Origin: Stenotrophomonas lacuserhaii
Lineage (GTDB): Bacteria; Pseudomonadota; Gammaproteobacteria; Xanthomonadales; Xanthomonadaceae
Assembly: GCF_014836545.1 (NCBI RefSeq)
Contig: NZ_JACSQS010000007.1
Span: forward strand, 93,527 to 157,526
Length of the DNA: 64,000 nt
Reading direction: 5' to 3'
The notes below the pieces were generated by a model. It did not search any database. It was not told where the DNA came from and worked only from the letters and a program-made list of their open reading frames with translations. Below are positions 51,220 to 61,738 of the stretch, piece by piece. Every line of letters starts with the position of its first letter. Position 1 is the first letter of the stretch. Position numbers and translations under genes: made by a program.

Positions 51220-52491
51220 GTGGCTGACTCCCCCAAGACTTCCCCGGCGCGGCAGCGTCCGCTGGAAGGGCGCAGGCTGCTGTTGTGCGTGGGCGGCGGC
51301 ATCGCGGCCTACAAGGCGTTGGAGCTGGTCCGTCGGCTGCGCGATGCCGGGGCGCTGGTGCAGGTGGCGATGACCGCCGGTGCACAGCAGTTCGTCACCC
51401 CGCTGAGCTTCCAGGCATTGTCCGGCCAGCCCACGCGCACCACGCTGTGGGACAGCGCGGCAGAACAGGCGATGGGGCATATCGAGCTGGCACGCTGGGC
51501 CGACCGCATCGTGGTCGCACCGGGCACCGCCGACCTGCTGGCACGCCTGGCCCAGGGCCATGCCGATGACCTGGTGAGCACACTCTGCCTGGCCAGCACC
51601 GCCCCGCTCACCGTGTGCCCGGCGATGAACCACCGCATGTGGCTGCACCCGGCCACCCAGGCCAACATCGCCCTGCTGCGCACGCGCGGGGCGCAGGTGG
51701 TGGGCCCGGTGGACGGACCCTTGGCCGAGGGCGAGTCCGGTCCCGGGCGCCTGGCCGAGCCGGACGACATCGTGGCCGCGCTGGTGGCCATTGAACGCGC
51801 CTCGGATGCAGCAGGCGACGACGCCACGCACGGTCCTTCCGCGCTGGCGGGCCTGCGCCTGCTGATCAGCGCCGGACCCACCTACGAAGACATCGATCCG
51901 GTCCGTTACGTGGGCAACCGCAGCAGCGGCAAGATGGGCTACGCGCTGGCTGCGGCGGCCGCCCGGCTCGGTGCCGATGTCGTGCTGGTCAGCGGTCCGG
52001 TGAACCTGCCGACGCCGGCGGGCGTGCAGCGGATCGACGTGCGTTCGGCCGCGCAGATGCGCGATGCCGTGCTGGGTGCGCTGCCTGCGGATATCTATAT
52101 CGGTGCCGCCGCAGTATCGGATTACACCCCGCGCCAGGTCGCACCGCAGAAGTTGAAGAAGACCGCCGACAGCCAGTCGCTGGTGCTGGAACTGGTCCGC
52201 ACCGCGGACATCCTGGCCGAGGTGGCCACCCAGACCCAGTCGCTGAAGCTGGTGGTGGGGTTCGCTGCGGAAACCCATGACGTGGAGAAGTACGCGCGCG
52301 GCAAGCTGGTGGACAAGCGGCTGGACCTGGTGATCGCCAACCAGGTCGGCCAGGCCGGCGCGGGTTTCGAAAGCGACGACAACGCCGCCACGGCCTATTG
52401 GCAGGACGGTGAACAGGTATTCCCGGCCACCTCCAAGACCGAGCTGGCCACGCAACTGCTCGCGCTCATCGCGCAAAGGCTGACCGCATGA
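51220..52491 (+). CDS. coaBC: Bifunctional CoaBC (PPCS/PPCDC), coenzyme A biosynthesis
   Basis: This 423-residue two-domain enzyme has an N-terminal flavin-dependent phosphopantothenoylcysteine decarboxylase ([32 protein letters not shown]) and a C-terminal CTP-dependent phosphopantothenate-cysteine ligase ([25 protein letters not shown], shortened; [14 protein letters not shown]). Together they convert phosphopantothenate to phosphopantetheine. GTG 51220 has AGGAT at proper distance; an upstream GTG (51202) is possible. The stop overlaps dut by ATGA, a gammaproteobacterial coaBC-dut order. Confidence 0.94.
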   Translation: MADSPKTSPARQRPLEGRRLLLCVGGGIAAYKALELVRRLRDAGALVQVAMTAGAQQFVTPLSFQALSGQPTRTTLWDSAAEQAMGHIELARWADRIVVAPGTADLLARLAQGHADDLVSTLCLASTAPLTVCPAMNHRMWLHPATQANIALLRTRGAQVVGPVDGPLAEGESGPGRLAEPDDIVAALVAIERASDAAGDDATHGPSALAGLRLLISAGPTYEDIDPVRYVGNRSSGKMGYALAAAAARLGADVVLVSGPVNLPTPAGVQRIDVRSAAQMRDAVLGALPADIYIGAAAVSDYTPRQVAPQKLKKTADSQSLVLELVRTADILAEVATQTQSLKLVVGFAAETHDVEKYARGKLVDKRLDLVIANQVGQAGAGFESDDNAATAYWQDGEQVFPATSKTELATQLLALIAQRLTA

Positions 52492-52976
52492 ACGCTGCAT
52501 CGCACCCCGTTTCCGCCTCGCTGCAGCCGCTGCAGGTGAAGCTGCTCGATCCGCGCTTCGGCGACAGCTGGCCGCTTCCGGCCTATGCCACCCAAGCCAG
52601 TGCCGGCATGGACCTGCGCGCGGCGACCGAAGCGCCGCTGGTGCTCGCCCCGGGTGATACCGCGTTGATTCCCAGTGGGCTGGCGATCCACGTCGCCGAC
52701 CCGAACCTGTGCGCGATCATCCTGCCGCGCTCCGGGCTGGGCCATCGGCACGGCATCGTGCTCGGCAACGGCACCGGCCTGATCGACGCCGATTACCAGG
52801 GGCCGCTGCTGATCAGCGTCTGGAATCGGGGCCGCGAGGCCTTCACCATCGAACCCGGCGACCGCATCGCACAGTTGGTTGTCGTTCCCATCGTGCGTGT
52901 TGCCCTGCAGGTAGTGGATACTTTCACCGACAGCACGCGGGGCTCGGGTGGGTTCGGGCATACCGGAGTGCGCTGA
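52488..52976 (+). CDS. dut: dUTP diphosphatase
   Basis: This 162-residue trimeric dUTPase has the five motifs: [44 protein letters not shown] and the C-terminal [10 protein letters not shown], which closes over the active site. It hydrolyses dUTP to dUMP and pyrophosphate. ATG 52488 overlaps the coaBC stop. The algC-type gene starts 13 bases after its stop, so the three form one operon. Confidence 0.96.
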   Translation: MNAASHPVSASLQPLQVKLLDPRFGDSWPLPAYATQASAGMDLRAATEAPLVLAPGDTALIPSGLAIHVADPNLCAIILPRSGLGHRHGIVLGNGTGLIDADYQGPLLISVWNRGREAFTIEPGDRIAQLVVVPIVRVALQVVDTFTDSTRGSGGFGHTGVR

Positions 52977-52989
52977 CTCGGGGGACAGG

Positions 52990-55329
52990 ATGATCGGCAG
53001 CAAGGGGAAGGGCGTGGCGGTCACGGGACGTACGGGGCCGCTGCTGGCGGCAATGCTGTTGCTGTTGGCGGGGTTGTTCGGCTGGAGTGCGGTGCAGCAG
53101 TGGCGCCAGGCCAACACCGGTGCCCAGCTGGAACAGGCGCGCGACAGCGCATTGCAGGGCCTGCAGAAGGCGCTCGACGGTCAACTGCTGCAGTTCGGCA
53201 AGCACCTCGAATCCGCACGCGTCGGGCAGGCACTTGCGGCCGGCGACGGAGCCGCAGCGGCGCTGGCGCTGCGCGAAACCTGGACCGGCGTGGAAGAGGT
53301 GCAGGTCTGGCCAGCTTCGCTGGAGGCCGCCTACGCCGATCCGGCTGCCTTCGGCTATGCCCGGCTGGCACTGCTTGAAGCGGCGCTGGTCAGTGACAAG
53401 CCCGTGGCGCGCGTGGTGCGCGATGCCGGGGGCGCGAGGTTGGGCCTGGCGGCGAGCGTGCCGTTGGGCTCCGACGGGCTGGCGCTGGTCTACGTGCGGC
53501 AGCCGCTGATGCAGCTTACCGGCCCGCTGGACGCGGTGCGTGCACCTGCCGAAGGCTATCTGGCGCTGCGCCAGGGCAGCTACAACGTGCTTGAACGCGG
53601 TGATCGAAAGCTGGCCGACAGCGGCGAAGTGCTGGCGCGTCCACTGGCCAACAGCAGCCTGCGGCTGGCCGCGGGCGTGCCGTCGATTGAGCCCGGCCCG
53701 CTGGGACTGGGGGCGCTGGCCGCGTCCATCGTGGCGCTGCTGCTGGTGCTGATCGCGGTGCTGCTGCTGGTGGGCAAGTCCCGTTTGCCGTTGCCCCGGC
53801 GGGCCGCGCGCGAAGGCACAGAAGAGCAGGGTCCGACCCTGAGCGAGAGCCTGGCGCAGTCAGCCGCCGAGGTGTCGACCGGCGCGTCGGCGGAGCAGGG
53901 CGCCGCTGCCGCATTGGAGCCGCCGCCCTTGGCCGCGAGCCTGGCGCCGGGCATTTTCCGCGCTTACGACATACGCGGCGTGGTCGGCGAAGAGCTGACG
54001 CCCAAGGTGGCGGCTTTGATCGGCCAGGCCATCGGCAGTGAAGTGCTGGCGCAGGGCCTGCGCGAAGTGGTGGTCGGCCGCGATGGCCGCCTGTCCGGAC
54101 CGGAGCTGGCCGCTGGCCTGGCCGAAGGCCTGCGCCGCGCCGGCTGTGATGTCATCGATATCGGGCTGGCACCGACCCCGGTGGTGTACTTCGCCAGCCA
54201 CCACCTGCGGACCGGCAGCTGCGTGGCGGTGACCGGCAGCCACAACCCGCCCGAGTACAACGGTTTCAAGATCGTCATCGCCGGGCAGACCCTGTCCGGT
54301 GATGCGGTGACCGCGCTGTACCAGCGCATCGTCGAAGGGCGACTGACGCAGGCGCCATCGCCGGGCAGCTACCAGCAGCGCGAGGTCAACGAAGATTACG
54401 TGCGCCGCATCGCCGACGACGTGCAGCTGGAGCGTCCGCTGAAGGTCGTGGCGGACGCCGGCAACGGTGTGGCAGGTGCCTTGGTGCAGCCGTTGCTGGA
54501 GGCCATCGGCGCCGATGTCATCCCGCTGTACTGCGATGTCGATGGCACCTTCCCCAACCATCATCCTGATCCGAGCGATCCGGCCAACCTGCAGGACCTG
54601 GTGCAGACGGTGAAGCGTTTCGATGCCGACCTCGGCATCGCGTTCGATGGCGACGGCGATCGCCTCGGCGTGGTGACCCCGGATGGCACGATCATCTTCG
54701 CCGACCGTCTGCTGATGCTGTTCGCCGCCGACGTGCTGCTGCGCAACCCCGGCGCGATGGTGATCTACGACGTCAAGTGCACCGGCAAGCTGGCCGACTT
54801 CGTGCTGCGCCACGGCGGCAGCCCGATGATGTGGAAGACCGGCCATTCGTTGATCAAGGCGCGCATGGCCGAGACCGACGCGGAGCTGGCCGGCGAGATG
54901 AGCGGGCACTTCTTCTTCCGCGAGCGCTGGTTCGGATTCGACGATGGCCTGTACGCCGCTGCGCGCCTGCTGGAAATCCTCGCGCTGCGCGAAGAAACCC
55001 CGCAGGAGGTGCTGGAAGAGCTGCCGCAGAGCATCTCCACCCCGGAGATCAAGGTGCCGGTGGCCGATGGCACGCCGCATGCGCTGGTTTCACTGGTGGT
55101 GAGCGCAGCGCAGTCCGCGGACAACCCGTTCGTGGGTGGCCGCATTTCCACCATCGACGGCCTGCGCGTGGACTTCGCCGACGGCTGGGGCCTGGTCCGC
55201 GCCTCCAACACCACCCCGGTGCTGGTCCTGCGTTTCGAGGCCGACACCGAAGACGCCCTCGAGCGCATCAAGGCCCAGTTCCGCGCCCAGCTGCAGCCCC
55301 TGCTGGGCGACCAGGATCTGGGCTTCTGA
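52990..55329 (+). CDS. algC: Phosphomannomutase/phosphoglucomutase with membrane sensory-like N-terminus (AlgC/XanA type)
   Basis: This 779-residue protein has N-terminal helix TM1 (about 11-31), a periplasmic-type region of about 200 residues (31-237) resembling a single-Cache-like domain, TM2 (about 238-260), and a disordered linker to about 315. The alpha-phosphohexomutase part follows: FRAYDIRGVVG, active-site S417 (TGSHNPPEYNG), metal loop D553-D555-D557 (DGDGDRLG), EMSGHFFF, and a C-terminal sugar-phosphate loop (VRASNTTPVLVLRFE). It interconverts mannose/glucose 1- and 6-phosphates for exopolysaccharide and LPS. ATG 52990 follows GGACAGG. Cytosolic AlgC of Pseudomonas is about 463 residues, so the N-terminal half is an extension. 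Confidence 0.9.
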   Translation: MIGSKGKGVAVTGRTGPLLAAMLLLLAGLFGWSAVQQWRQANTGAQLEQARDSALQGLQKALDGQLLQFGKHLESARVGQALAAGDGAAAALALRETWTGVEEVQVWPASLEAAYADPAAFGYARLALLEAALVSDKPVARVVRDAGGARLGLAASVPLGSDGLALVYVRQPLMQLTGPLDAVRAPAEGYLALRQGSYNVLERGDRKLADSGEVLARPLANSSLRLAAGVPSIEPGPLGLGALAASIVALLLVLIAVLLLVGKSRLPLPRRAAREGTEEQGPTLSESLAQSAAEVSTGASAEQGAAAALEPPPLAASLAPGIFRAYDIRGVVGEELTPKVAALIGQAIGSEVLAQGLREVVVGRDGRLSGPELAAGLAEGLRRAGCDVIDIGLAPTPVVYFASHHLRTGSCVAVTGSHNPPEYNGFKIVIAGQTLSGDAVTALYQRIVEGRLTQAPSPGSYQQREVNEDYVRRIADDVQLERPLKVVADAGNGVAGALVQPLLEAIGADVIPLYCDVDGTFPNHHPDPSDPANLQDLVQTVKRFDADLGIAFDGDGDRLGVVTPDGTIIFADRLLMLFAADVLLRNPGAMVIYDVKCTGKLADFVLRHGGSPMMWKTGHSLIKARMAETDAELAGEMSGHFFFRERWFGFDDGLYAAARLLEILALREETPQEVLEELPQSISTPEIKVPVADGTPHALVSLVVSAAQSADNPFVGGRISTIDGLRVDFADGWGLVRASNTTPVLVLRFEADTEDALERIKAQFRAQLQPLLGDQDLGF

Positions 55330-55348
55330 GACCGCGCCGAAGGATCCG

Positions 55349-55426
55349 GTAGCGCCGCCCCATGGTCGGCGAGCGCAGCGGCCGCACTGCGCGGAAGGAT
55401 GCCGCCGAGCATGGCTCGGCGCTACC
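55349..55426. repeat. Pair of facing SMAG-like GTAG repeats
   Basis: A forward copy (GTAGCGCCG ... CGGCG, core CCATGG, 55349-55371) faces a reverse copy (CGCCGAGC/GCTCGGCG plus CTACC, 55403-55426). Facing pairs are the dimer form of SMAG repeats. They lie after the mutase gene. Confidence 0.78.
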
Positions 55427-55461
55427 ACGCCCGCCCCCCGCCGCGCGTGGGGCCCCGAGCG

Positions 55462-55571
55462 GGCAGGGGGAACAGCCCCTTGGACAGGACCGTTGGAGCC
55501 CCGGACGGGCGGAAACGAGCCCCCATGGATGGGTTCACGGCGTGTCCTGGCCAAGGGGCTGTTTCCCCTGC
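55462..55571. repeat. Long imperfect palindrome C in convergent gap
   Basis: The arms 55462-55490 and 55543-55571 pair over about 29 bases with two mismatches. The right arm contains GTCCTGGCCAAGGGGCTG and the left its complement. Inside is CCCATGGATGGG, the same core as elements A and B. It lies between the mutase gene (+) and kdpE (-). Confidence 0.75.
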
Positions 55572-55620
55572 CGGCCCGTAGCATCGAAGACACCAACGCA
55601 CCACGCCGGCAAGAAAAATC

Positions 55621-56337
55621 TCACCCCTTGAACCGCAACCCCACGCCGGGCTCGGTGAACACATACCGCGACTCCAGCGCCGAATCGCCCAGTTTCTGCC
55701 GCAGCTTGCCGACCAGTATCCGCAGGTAGTGCGTGTCGTGCTGATGCGTCGGCCCCCAGATGTCCTTCAGGATCTGCGGCTGGGTCACCACCCGCCCGGC
55801 ATTGACCAGCAGCAACGACAGCAGCGCGTACTCCTTGCGCGTCAATGGCACCGCAACACCATCCAGGGTGACCGCGCGGTGCACCAGTTCGATCCGCAGG
55901 TGTCCGTCATCGAACACCGGCGGCTGGCCGTCCAGCGGTGCCGCACGCGTGCGCAGCAGCATGCGCACCCGCGCCATCAGCTCCTGCGTACCGAACGGCT
56001 TGGTCACATAGTCGTTGGCGCCGGCATCCAGCGCACGCACCTTTTCGGCTTCGCCGGCGCGCACGGTCAGCATGATCACCGGCAGCTGGCTCCATTGGCG
56101 CAGTTCGGTCAGCACCTGGTGGCCTTCCATGTCCGGCAGGCCGATATCCAGGATCACCAGGTCCACGCTCTCGCCCACCAGCCGCTCCAGTCCCTCCTGG
56201 CCGCTGGACGCCTGCAGCACCCGATAGCCCTGCGCACGCAGGCTGATGTCCAGGAACCGGCGTATCTGCGCTTCATCATCGATCACCAGCACGCAGGCGG
56301 GCGGGATCGACGGCGTGCTGTCAGGCGTCAGGGGCAT
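55621..56337 (-). CDS. kdpE: KdpE, OmpR-type response regulator of the Kdp system
   Basis: This 238-residue regulator has a receiver domain (D20-D21, phospho-acceptor D64 in LDIGLPDMEG, K in VTKPFGTQEL) and a winged-helix domain ending LRQKLGDSALESRYVFTEPGVGLR (shortened). It is the last gene of kdpFABCDE and overlaps kdpD by 17 bases. It activates the operon at low potassium or high osmolarity. Confidence 0.95.
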   Translation of the reverse strand: MPLTPDSTPSIPPACVLVIDDEAQIRRFLDISLRAQGYRVLQASSGQEGLERLVGESVDLVILDIGLPDMEGHQVLTELRQWSQLPVIMLTVRAGEAEKVRALDAGANDYVTKPFGTQELMARVRMLLRTRAAPLDGQPPVFDDGHLRIELVHRAVTLDGVAVPLTRKEYALLSLLLVNAGRVVTQPQILKDIWGPTHQHDTHYLRILVGKLRQKLGDSALESRYVFTEPGVGLRFKG

Positions 56338-58981
56338 CGGGGTGACCGGCAGGAGTGAGCAGGGGCAGGGTAATCCGTATCAGCGTACCGCGTCCGTCCT
56401 CGCCGGCCAGCGCCTGCACGCTGCCGCCATGTGCGCCGACCATCCCCTGGCAGATCGCCAGCCCCAGGCCGGTGCCGTGGCGACCGCGGTCGCCGCGTTC
56501 CACGCTGTAGAACATGTCGAAGATGCGCGCGCGTTCGTCGGCTGGAATACCGGGCCCGCGGTCGAGCACGTCGATCACCAGATCGCGCGAGTGCAACCGC
56601 GCACTGACCGTGACCGGTGCCGTGGCCGGGGAGAATTTCGCGGCATTCTCCAACACGTTGAACAGCGCCTGCTCGACCAGGGCCGGATGCACCCAGATCG
56701 GCGCCAGCGACACAGGAATGTCCAGCTGCAGCTTCACCTCCGGCTGGTAACGCTGCAGCCGGCGCGCGGCAGACCCGACCAGTTCGTCCACGCCGATCCA
56801 GTCGCGGTTGATCTTCAGGCCGTCGTGGCCGAGCCGGGTCATGTCCAGCAGGTTCTGGATGTAACGGTCCAGCCGTTCGCCTTCCAGCATGATGGTATCC
56901 AGCAGGGCGCGACGGTCCGCCGCATCCATCGCCTGGCCATAACTGGCCAGGCTGTCGGCCGAGCCGATCATCGCCGCCAGTGGCGAGCGCAGGTCATGCG
57001 AGACCGATGACAGCAGCGCCGAGCGCAGCCGCTCGGTCTCGTTGCTGACATGCGCCTGTTCCAGTTCGGCCACCAGCCGGGTACGCAGTGCGGCCTGTGC
57101 GATGTCGTCGACCATCGCCATCGCCAACTGGCGCTGCTCCGGCGCCAGTCGAGCAAGTGCCGGCGGGAACTGCAGCGCCGCCACGCCGATGCAGCGGGCA
57201 TCGCCGTCGAGCAGCGGCAGGCACCACCACTGCGCCCCTGCCAGGGTATCGGTATAGCGGCCACTGGGCTGCGCGTGGCGCTGCGACCAGTCCGCAGCGG
57301 CCAGGTCGGTATCGCCGGGCACGGCGCTGCCGCTGGCGGTCACGTCGGTGCCGATGCGCAGCCACGCCGGCGCGTCCAGGGCCTGTTCCAGCGCCTGCCG
57401 CCCGGCATCGGCGACCGCCTCGTTGCTGGCTGCACTGCTGAGCTGGCGGCCCAGCTGCTGGCGTGCGTTGGCATGCCGGTTGGAGGCGCGCAGGGCGATC
57501 ACCTGCGTGCGTAGGCGCGATGCCAGTCGGCCGGCCACCAGCGCCGCGGCCAGGAACAGGAAGACGGTGATCACGCCCTGCCGCGCGCTGATCGCAAAGG
57601 TGAAGCGCGGGGCGATGAACAGGAAGTTGTAGGCCAGGAAACACAGGCCGGCAGCCAGCACTGCCGCACTGGCGCGGGTGCGTGCCGCCACCAGCACCAC
57701 CGCCACGATGAACACCATCGACAGGTCGGCCATGCCGACCCAGCGCTCGGCAAACCAGGCCACCAGACAGGCCAGGGTGCAGGCCAGTACCGCCTGCGCC
57801 AGCTCGGGTGAACGGCCCGGCGCGGGCGTCAGCAGTCGATCACGGCGCGCCCGCGCGCGCGCGCGCGGCGTGCTGATGATGGTGATCTCGTAGTGAGCGC
57901 CGTGCTGGATCAACTGCTGGGTCAGTGTGCGGTTGAGCATGCGCGCCAGCGGGCGTTCGCGCGTGCGGCCCAGCACCAGGGTGGACACATTGTTGTGCGC
58001 GGCGTGGTCGAGCAGCGCGTCGGCCACGCTGGATCCCTGCAGCACTTCGGTATCGGCGCCAAGCCGTCGCGCCAGCGCGAAGGCGCTGTCGATCTCGCGT
58101 TGCGTCGCTTCATCGGCACGCCGGCGCTGCACGGTCACCACCGTCCATGGCGCATCGCGGCGCTCGGCGATGCGTCGCGCCACGCGCACCAGGTACTCGC
58201 TCTGGCCGCCGCCGTCGATCGCCACCAGCACGCGCCGCCGCAGCGGCAGCGCACCTTCGCCCTCGGCCGCGCGGACTTCGCGCAGGCTGCTGTCCACGCG
58301 GTCGGCTGCCTCCTGCATGGCCAGCTCGCGCAGGGCGGTCAGGTTGGCGGTGGTGAAGTAGGACTGCAGCGCCTGCGATGCCTGTTCCGGGACATAGACC
58401 TTGCCCTGCTGCAGCCGCGCGATCAGCTCGCGTGGCGGCAGGTCGACCAGCACGATGTCGTGCAGGCGGTCCAGTACCCCATCCGGCACGGTCTCGCTGA
58501 CGCGGATGCCGGTGATGCGCAGCACCACGTCGTTGAGGCTTTCCAGATGTTGGATGTTGACGGTGGTCCATACATCGATGCCCGCATCCAGCAGCTCCAT
58601 CACATCCTGCCAGCGCCGCTCGTGGCGGCTGCCCGGTGCATTGCGATGCGCCAGTTCGTCCACCAGCACCAGCGCGGGACGCCGCTGCACGATCGCGTCC
58701 AGGTCCATTTCGTCCAGCAGCCGCTCGCGGTAAGCAACCTGCCTGCGTTCAACCAGCGGCAGGCCCTGCAACAGGGCTTCGGTGTCGGCACGGCCGTGGG
58801 TTTCGACCACCCCCACGACCAGGTCCACGCCACGGCGCAGCTGCTCCTGCGCGCGCGTGAGCATGCTGTAGGTCTTGCCGACGCCGGGGGCGGCGCCGAG
58901 AAACACGGTCAGGCGCCCGCCGGCATCACGCTGCAGGCCTTCTATCAGGGCGTCGGCCTGGCGGCTGCGGGTATCGGTCAT
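56321..58981 (-). CDS. kdpD: KdpD, turgor/potassium sensor histidine kinase
   Basis: This 886-residue kinase has an N-terminal KdpD domain with Walker A GAAPGVGKT at 29-37, then a USP-like domain (about 250-370). Four membrane helices lie at about 395-500 (LAQAVLACTLACLVAWFAE, SMVFIVAVVLVAARTRA and others), followed by a GAF-like region, HisKA with H662 (SSVSHDLRSPL) and HATPase_c (NAAKFSP, DRGPGIP, GTGLGLAI). All parts of the family are present at normal length. It follows kdpC after 36 bp. Confidence 0.96.
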   Translation of the reverse strand: MTDTRSRQADALIEGLQRDAGGRLTVFLGAAPGVGKTYSMLTRAQEQLRRGVDLVVGVVETHGRADTEALLQGLPLVERRQVAYRERLLDEMDLDAIVQRRPALVLVDELAHRNAPGSRHERRWQDVMELLDAGIDVWTTVNIQHLESLNDVVLRITGIRVSETVPDGVLDRLHDIVLVDLPPRELIARLQQGKVYVPEQASQALQSYFTTANLTALRELAMQEAADRVDSSLREVRAAEGEGALPLRRRVLVAIDGGGQSEYLVRVARRIAERRDAPWTVVTVQRRRADEATQREIDSAFALARRLGADTEVLQGSSVADALLDHAAHNNVSTLVLGRTRERPLARMLNRTLTQQLIQHGAHYEITIISTPRARARARRDRLLTPAPGRSPELAQAVLACTLACLVAWFAERWVGMADLSMVFIVAVVLVAARTRASAAVLAAGLCFLAYNFLFIAPRFTFAISARQGVITVFLFLAAALVAGRLASRLRTQVIALRASNRHANARQQLGRQLSSAASNEAVADAGRQALEQALDAPAWLRIGTDVTASGSAVPGDTDLAAADWSQRHAQPSGRYTDTLAGAQWWCLPLLDGDARCIGVAALQFPPALARLAPEQRQLAMAMVDDIAQAALRTRLVAELEQAHVSNETERLRSALLSSVSHDLRSPLAAMIGSADSLASYGQAMDAADRRALLDTIMLEGERLDRYIQNLLDMTRLGHDGLKINRDWIGVDELVGSAARRLQRYQPEVKLQLDIPVSLAPIWVHPALVEQALFNVLENAAKFSPATAPVTVSARLHSRDLVIDVLDRGPGIPADERARIFDMFYSVERGDRGRHGTGLGLAICQGMVGAHGGSVQALAGEDGRGTLIRITLPLLTPAGHPDAPDA

Positions 58982-59017
58982 GCCGGCGATTGTGCGCCAG
59001 CCCAGGCACGCATGGCA

Positions 59018-59683
59018 TCAACGTGCATGCGCGGCGGACTCCAACGCTCGGTTGAGCTGCATCACGTTGACCCGGGGCTGGCCGAACACCCCCCACTGGG
59101 GGCCCTCGACATGCGTCTGCACGATGGCCTGCAACTCGGCTTCGGAAAGCCCCCGCGCATGCGCCACGCGGCGCACCTGTACCTGCACGGCGGCCGGCGA
59201 CAGATGGGGATCCAGGCCGCTGCCGGACTGCGTCACCAGGTCGGCGGGAACCTGCGCAGGCGCGATGCCTTCGCGCAGCGCGACGGCTGCGGTGGCGTCG
59301 GCCACGCGCCTCGCCAGTGCCGGGTTGCTGCGCGCCATGTTGGAGCCAGCCGCAGCCATCGGATCATGGCCAGCAGCGGATGGCCGCGGCTGGAACCAGC
59401 CGTCACCGGTGAACGGCTGGGCCAACAGGGCCGAGCCGCGCACGCGGCCATCGGCATCCACGATCAGGCTGCCGTCGGACTGTACGGGGAAGGCAAGCCG
59501 CGCCAGCCCGGTACCGGCGGCCGCGTACAGCGCGCCAGCCAGCAGCAGGCTGCCGACGCCAAGCACGATCGCCGGACGCCAGCTGGCGGCGTGTTGCAGA
59601 CGGGCCTCGCCTTCGGCAGCCGCGCGCGCCAGCGCCCCCGGCGCAACGCGTGGGGATATGGAAGGGGTCGTTGAAGTGTTCAT
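59018..59683 (-). CDS. kdpC: KdpC, potassium-transporting ATPase subunit C
   Basis: This 221-residue subunit has one N-terminal membrane helix ([20 protein letters not shown]) and a periplasmic-type domain with family motifs [23 protein letters not shown] (shortened), [15 protein letters not shown] and VNVMQLN. It stabilises the KdpA-KdpB complex. The ATG overlaps the kdpB stop by four bases. Confidence 0.96.
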   Translation of the reverse strand: MNTSTTPSISPRVAPGALARAAAEGEARLQHAASWRPAIVLGVGSLLLAGALYAAAGTGLARLAFPVQSDGSLIVDADGRVRGSALLAQPFTGDGWFQPRPSAAGHDPMAAAGSNMARSNPALARRVADATAAVALREGIAPAQVPADLVTQSGSGLDPHLSPAAVQVQVRRVAHARGLSEAELQAIVQTHVEGPQWGVFGQPRVNVMQLNRALESAAHAR

Positions 59684-61728
59684 GCAGCAGATACCGTCAT
59701 CAGCAGGAAGTCGATTGCCTTGATCGCCACGAACGGCAGCAGCACGCCGCCAAGCCCGTACACCAGCATGTTCCGCCGTAGCAGGCTGGTTGCCGTGGCC
59801 GGACGGAAACGCACGCCGCGCAGCGCCAGCGGGATCAGCGCCGGGATCACCAGGGCATTGAAGATCAACGCGGCCAGCACCGCATTGCGCGGACTGGACA
59901 GCCCCATCACGTTCAACGTGGCCATCCCCGGCACGGTGGCGGCGAACAGCGCCGGCAGGATCGCGAAGTACTTGGACACGTCGTTGGCCAGTGAGAAGGT
60001 GGTCAGCGCGCCGCGGGTGATCAGCTGCTGTTTGCCCACTTCCACCACGGCCAGCAGCTTGGCCGGATCCGAATCCAGGTCGACCATGTTGCCGGCCTCC
60101 TTCGCGGCCTGGGTGCCGGAGTTCATCGCCAGGCCGATATCGGCCTGGGCCAGCGCCGGCGCATCGTTGGTGCCGTCGCCGACCATCGCTACCAGCCGGC
60201 CCCCGGCCTGTTCCTGGCGGATGCGTGCCAGTTTGTCTTCCGGCCGCGCTTGGGCGATGTAATCGTCCACGCCGGCCTCGGCCGCGATCGCCGCGGCGGT
60301 GAGTGGGTTGTCGCCGGTGATCATCACCGTGCGGATGCCCATCGCACGCAGCTGGGCGAATTTTTCCCGCATGCCGTGCTTGACCACGTCGGACAGTTCC
60401 ACCACGCCCAGCACATGGCGACCTTCCGCCACCACCAGCGGCGTGGCGCCATTGCGCGCGACCTGCTCCACGCGCCCGGTCAGCTCGGCCGGAACCTCCC
60501 CGCCGAGGGACTGCACGTGTGCGCGGATCGCATCGGCGGCGCCCTTGCGGATGCTCCGGCCGCCTGCCAGGTCGACACCGGACATGCGGGTCTGCGCGCT
60601 GAAGGCGATGTAGTGCGCATGCTCGGGCTCGGCGCTGCGGCAGCCCTGCTCGCGGCCCAGGCGCACGATCGATTTGCCTTCCGGTGTCGGGTCGGCCAGC
60701 GAGGAAAGCAGCGCCGCCTCGCGCAGCCGCGCCACGTCCACCCCGGCCAGTGCATGCAATGCGGTGGCCTGGCGGTCGCCGTGGGTGATGGTGCCGGTCT
60801 TGTCCAGCAGCAGCACGTCGATGTCACCGGCCACCTCGACCGCCTTGCCGGACTTGGCCAGCACATTGGCCGCCAAGGCACGGTTCATGCCGGCGATGCC
60901 GATGGCCGGCAGCAGGCCGCCGATGGTGGTGGGGATCAGGCACACCAGCAGGGCGATCAGCAGCAGCGGATCGACGCTGACACCGACCGAAGCGCCGATC
61001 GCCGGCAGCGTGGCCACCACCACCAGGAAGGTCAGCGTCATCGCCGCCAGCAGCAGGGTCAACGCCACCTCGTTCGGCGTCTTCTGCCGGTTGGCGCCTT
61101 CCACCAGCGCGATCATCCGGTCCAGGAAGCTGTGGCCGGGCTCGGCGGTCACCCGCACCACGATCTGGTCGGACAGTACCTTGGTGCCGCCGATCACGCC
61201 GGACCGGTCGGTGCCGGCTTCACGCAGCACCGGCGCCGATTCACCGGTCACCGCCGCTTCGTTGATGGTGGCCAGGCCCTGCACGATCTCGCCGTCGGCC
61301 GGCACCAGCTCGCCCTCGCCGACCAGCACGTGGTCACCCGGGCGCAGTTCGGCGGCAGGCACCTGTTCCTGTGCTGCTGCCGGATTGGCGGACTGCAGGC
61401 GACGCGCCACCAGATCCTGGCGGGCACGACGTAGCGAGGCGGCCTGGCCACGACCGCGCGCTTCGGCCACGGCTTCGGCGAAATTGCCGAACAGCACGGT
61501 CAGCAGCAGGATCGCGCTGACCGCCAGCCCGAAGCCCATCGGTGCATTGCCGCTCAGGGTGACCACCAGCGCGAGCACGGTACCGGCCATCACCACGGCC
61601 ATCACCGGACTACGCAGCAGGTGCAGCGGCGAGAGCTTGCGGAATGAATCAAGCAGCGCACGGCGGAAGCCGGCGCCATCCAGCAGCGCCGGACGGCGCG
61701 GCAGCTGGGAAGTGGCAACAGTATTCAT
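59680..61728 (-). CDS. kdpB: KdpB, potassium-transporting P-type ATPase
   Basis: This 682-residue P-type ATPase has the phosphorylated Asp D309 in DKTGTIT, actuator TGES (AVTGESAP), hinge [10 protein letters not shown], and helix motif around [17 protein letters not shown] (shortened). It couples ATP hydrolysis to potassium entry through KdpA. ATG 61728 is the natural start; the frame is open for 17 codons upstream. It is 10 bp from kdpA. Confidence 0.97.
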   Translation of the reverse strand: MNTVATSQLPRRPALLDGAGFRRALLDSFRKLSPLHLLRSPVMAVVMAGTVLALVVTLSGNAPMGFGLAVSAILLLTVLFGNFAEAVAEARGRGQAASLRRARQDLVARRLQSANPAAAQEQVPAAELRPGDHVLVGEGELVPADGEIVQGLATINEAAVTGESAPVLREAGTDRSGVIGGTKVLSDQIVVRVTAEPGHSFLDRMIALVEGANRQKTPNEVALTLLLAAMTLTFLVVVATLPAIGASVGVSVDPLLLIALLVCLIPTTIGGLLPAIGIAGMNRALAANVLAKSGKAVEVAGDIDVLLLDKTGTITHGDRQATALHALAGVDVARLREAALLSSLADPTPEGKSIVRLGREQGCRSAEPEHAHYIAFSAQTRMSGVDLAGGRSIRKGAADAIRAHVQSLGGEVPAELTGRVEQVARNGATPLVVAEGRHVLGVVELSDVVKHGMREKFAQLRAMGIRTVMITGDNPLTAAAIAAEAGVDDYIAQARPEDKLARIRQEQAGGRLVAMVGDGTNDAPALAQADIGLAMNSGTQAAKEAGNMVDLDSDPAKLLAVVEVGKQQLITRGALTTFSLANDVSKYFAILPALFAATVPGMATLNVMGLSSPRNAVLAALIFNALVIPALIPLALRGVRFRPATATSLLRRNMLVYGLGGVLLPFVAIKAIDFLLMTVSAA

Positions 61729-61738
61729 GGGGAGTGCC

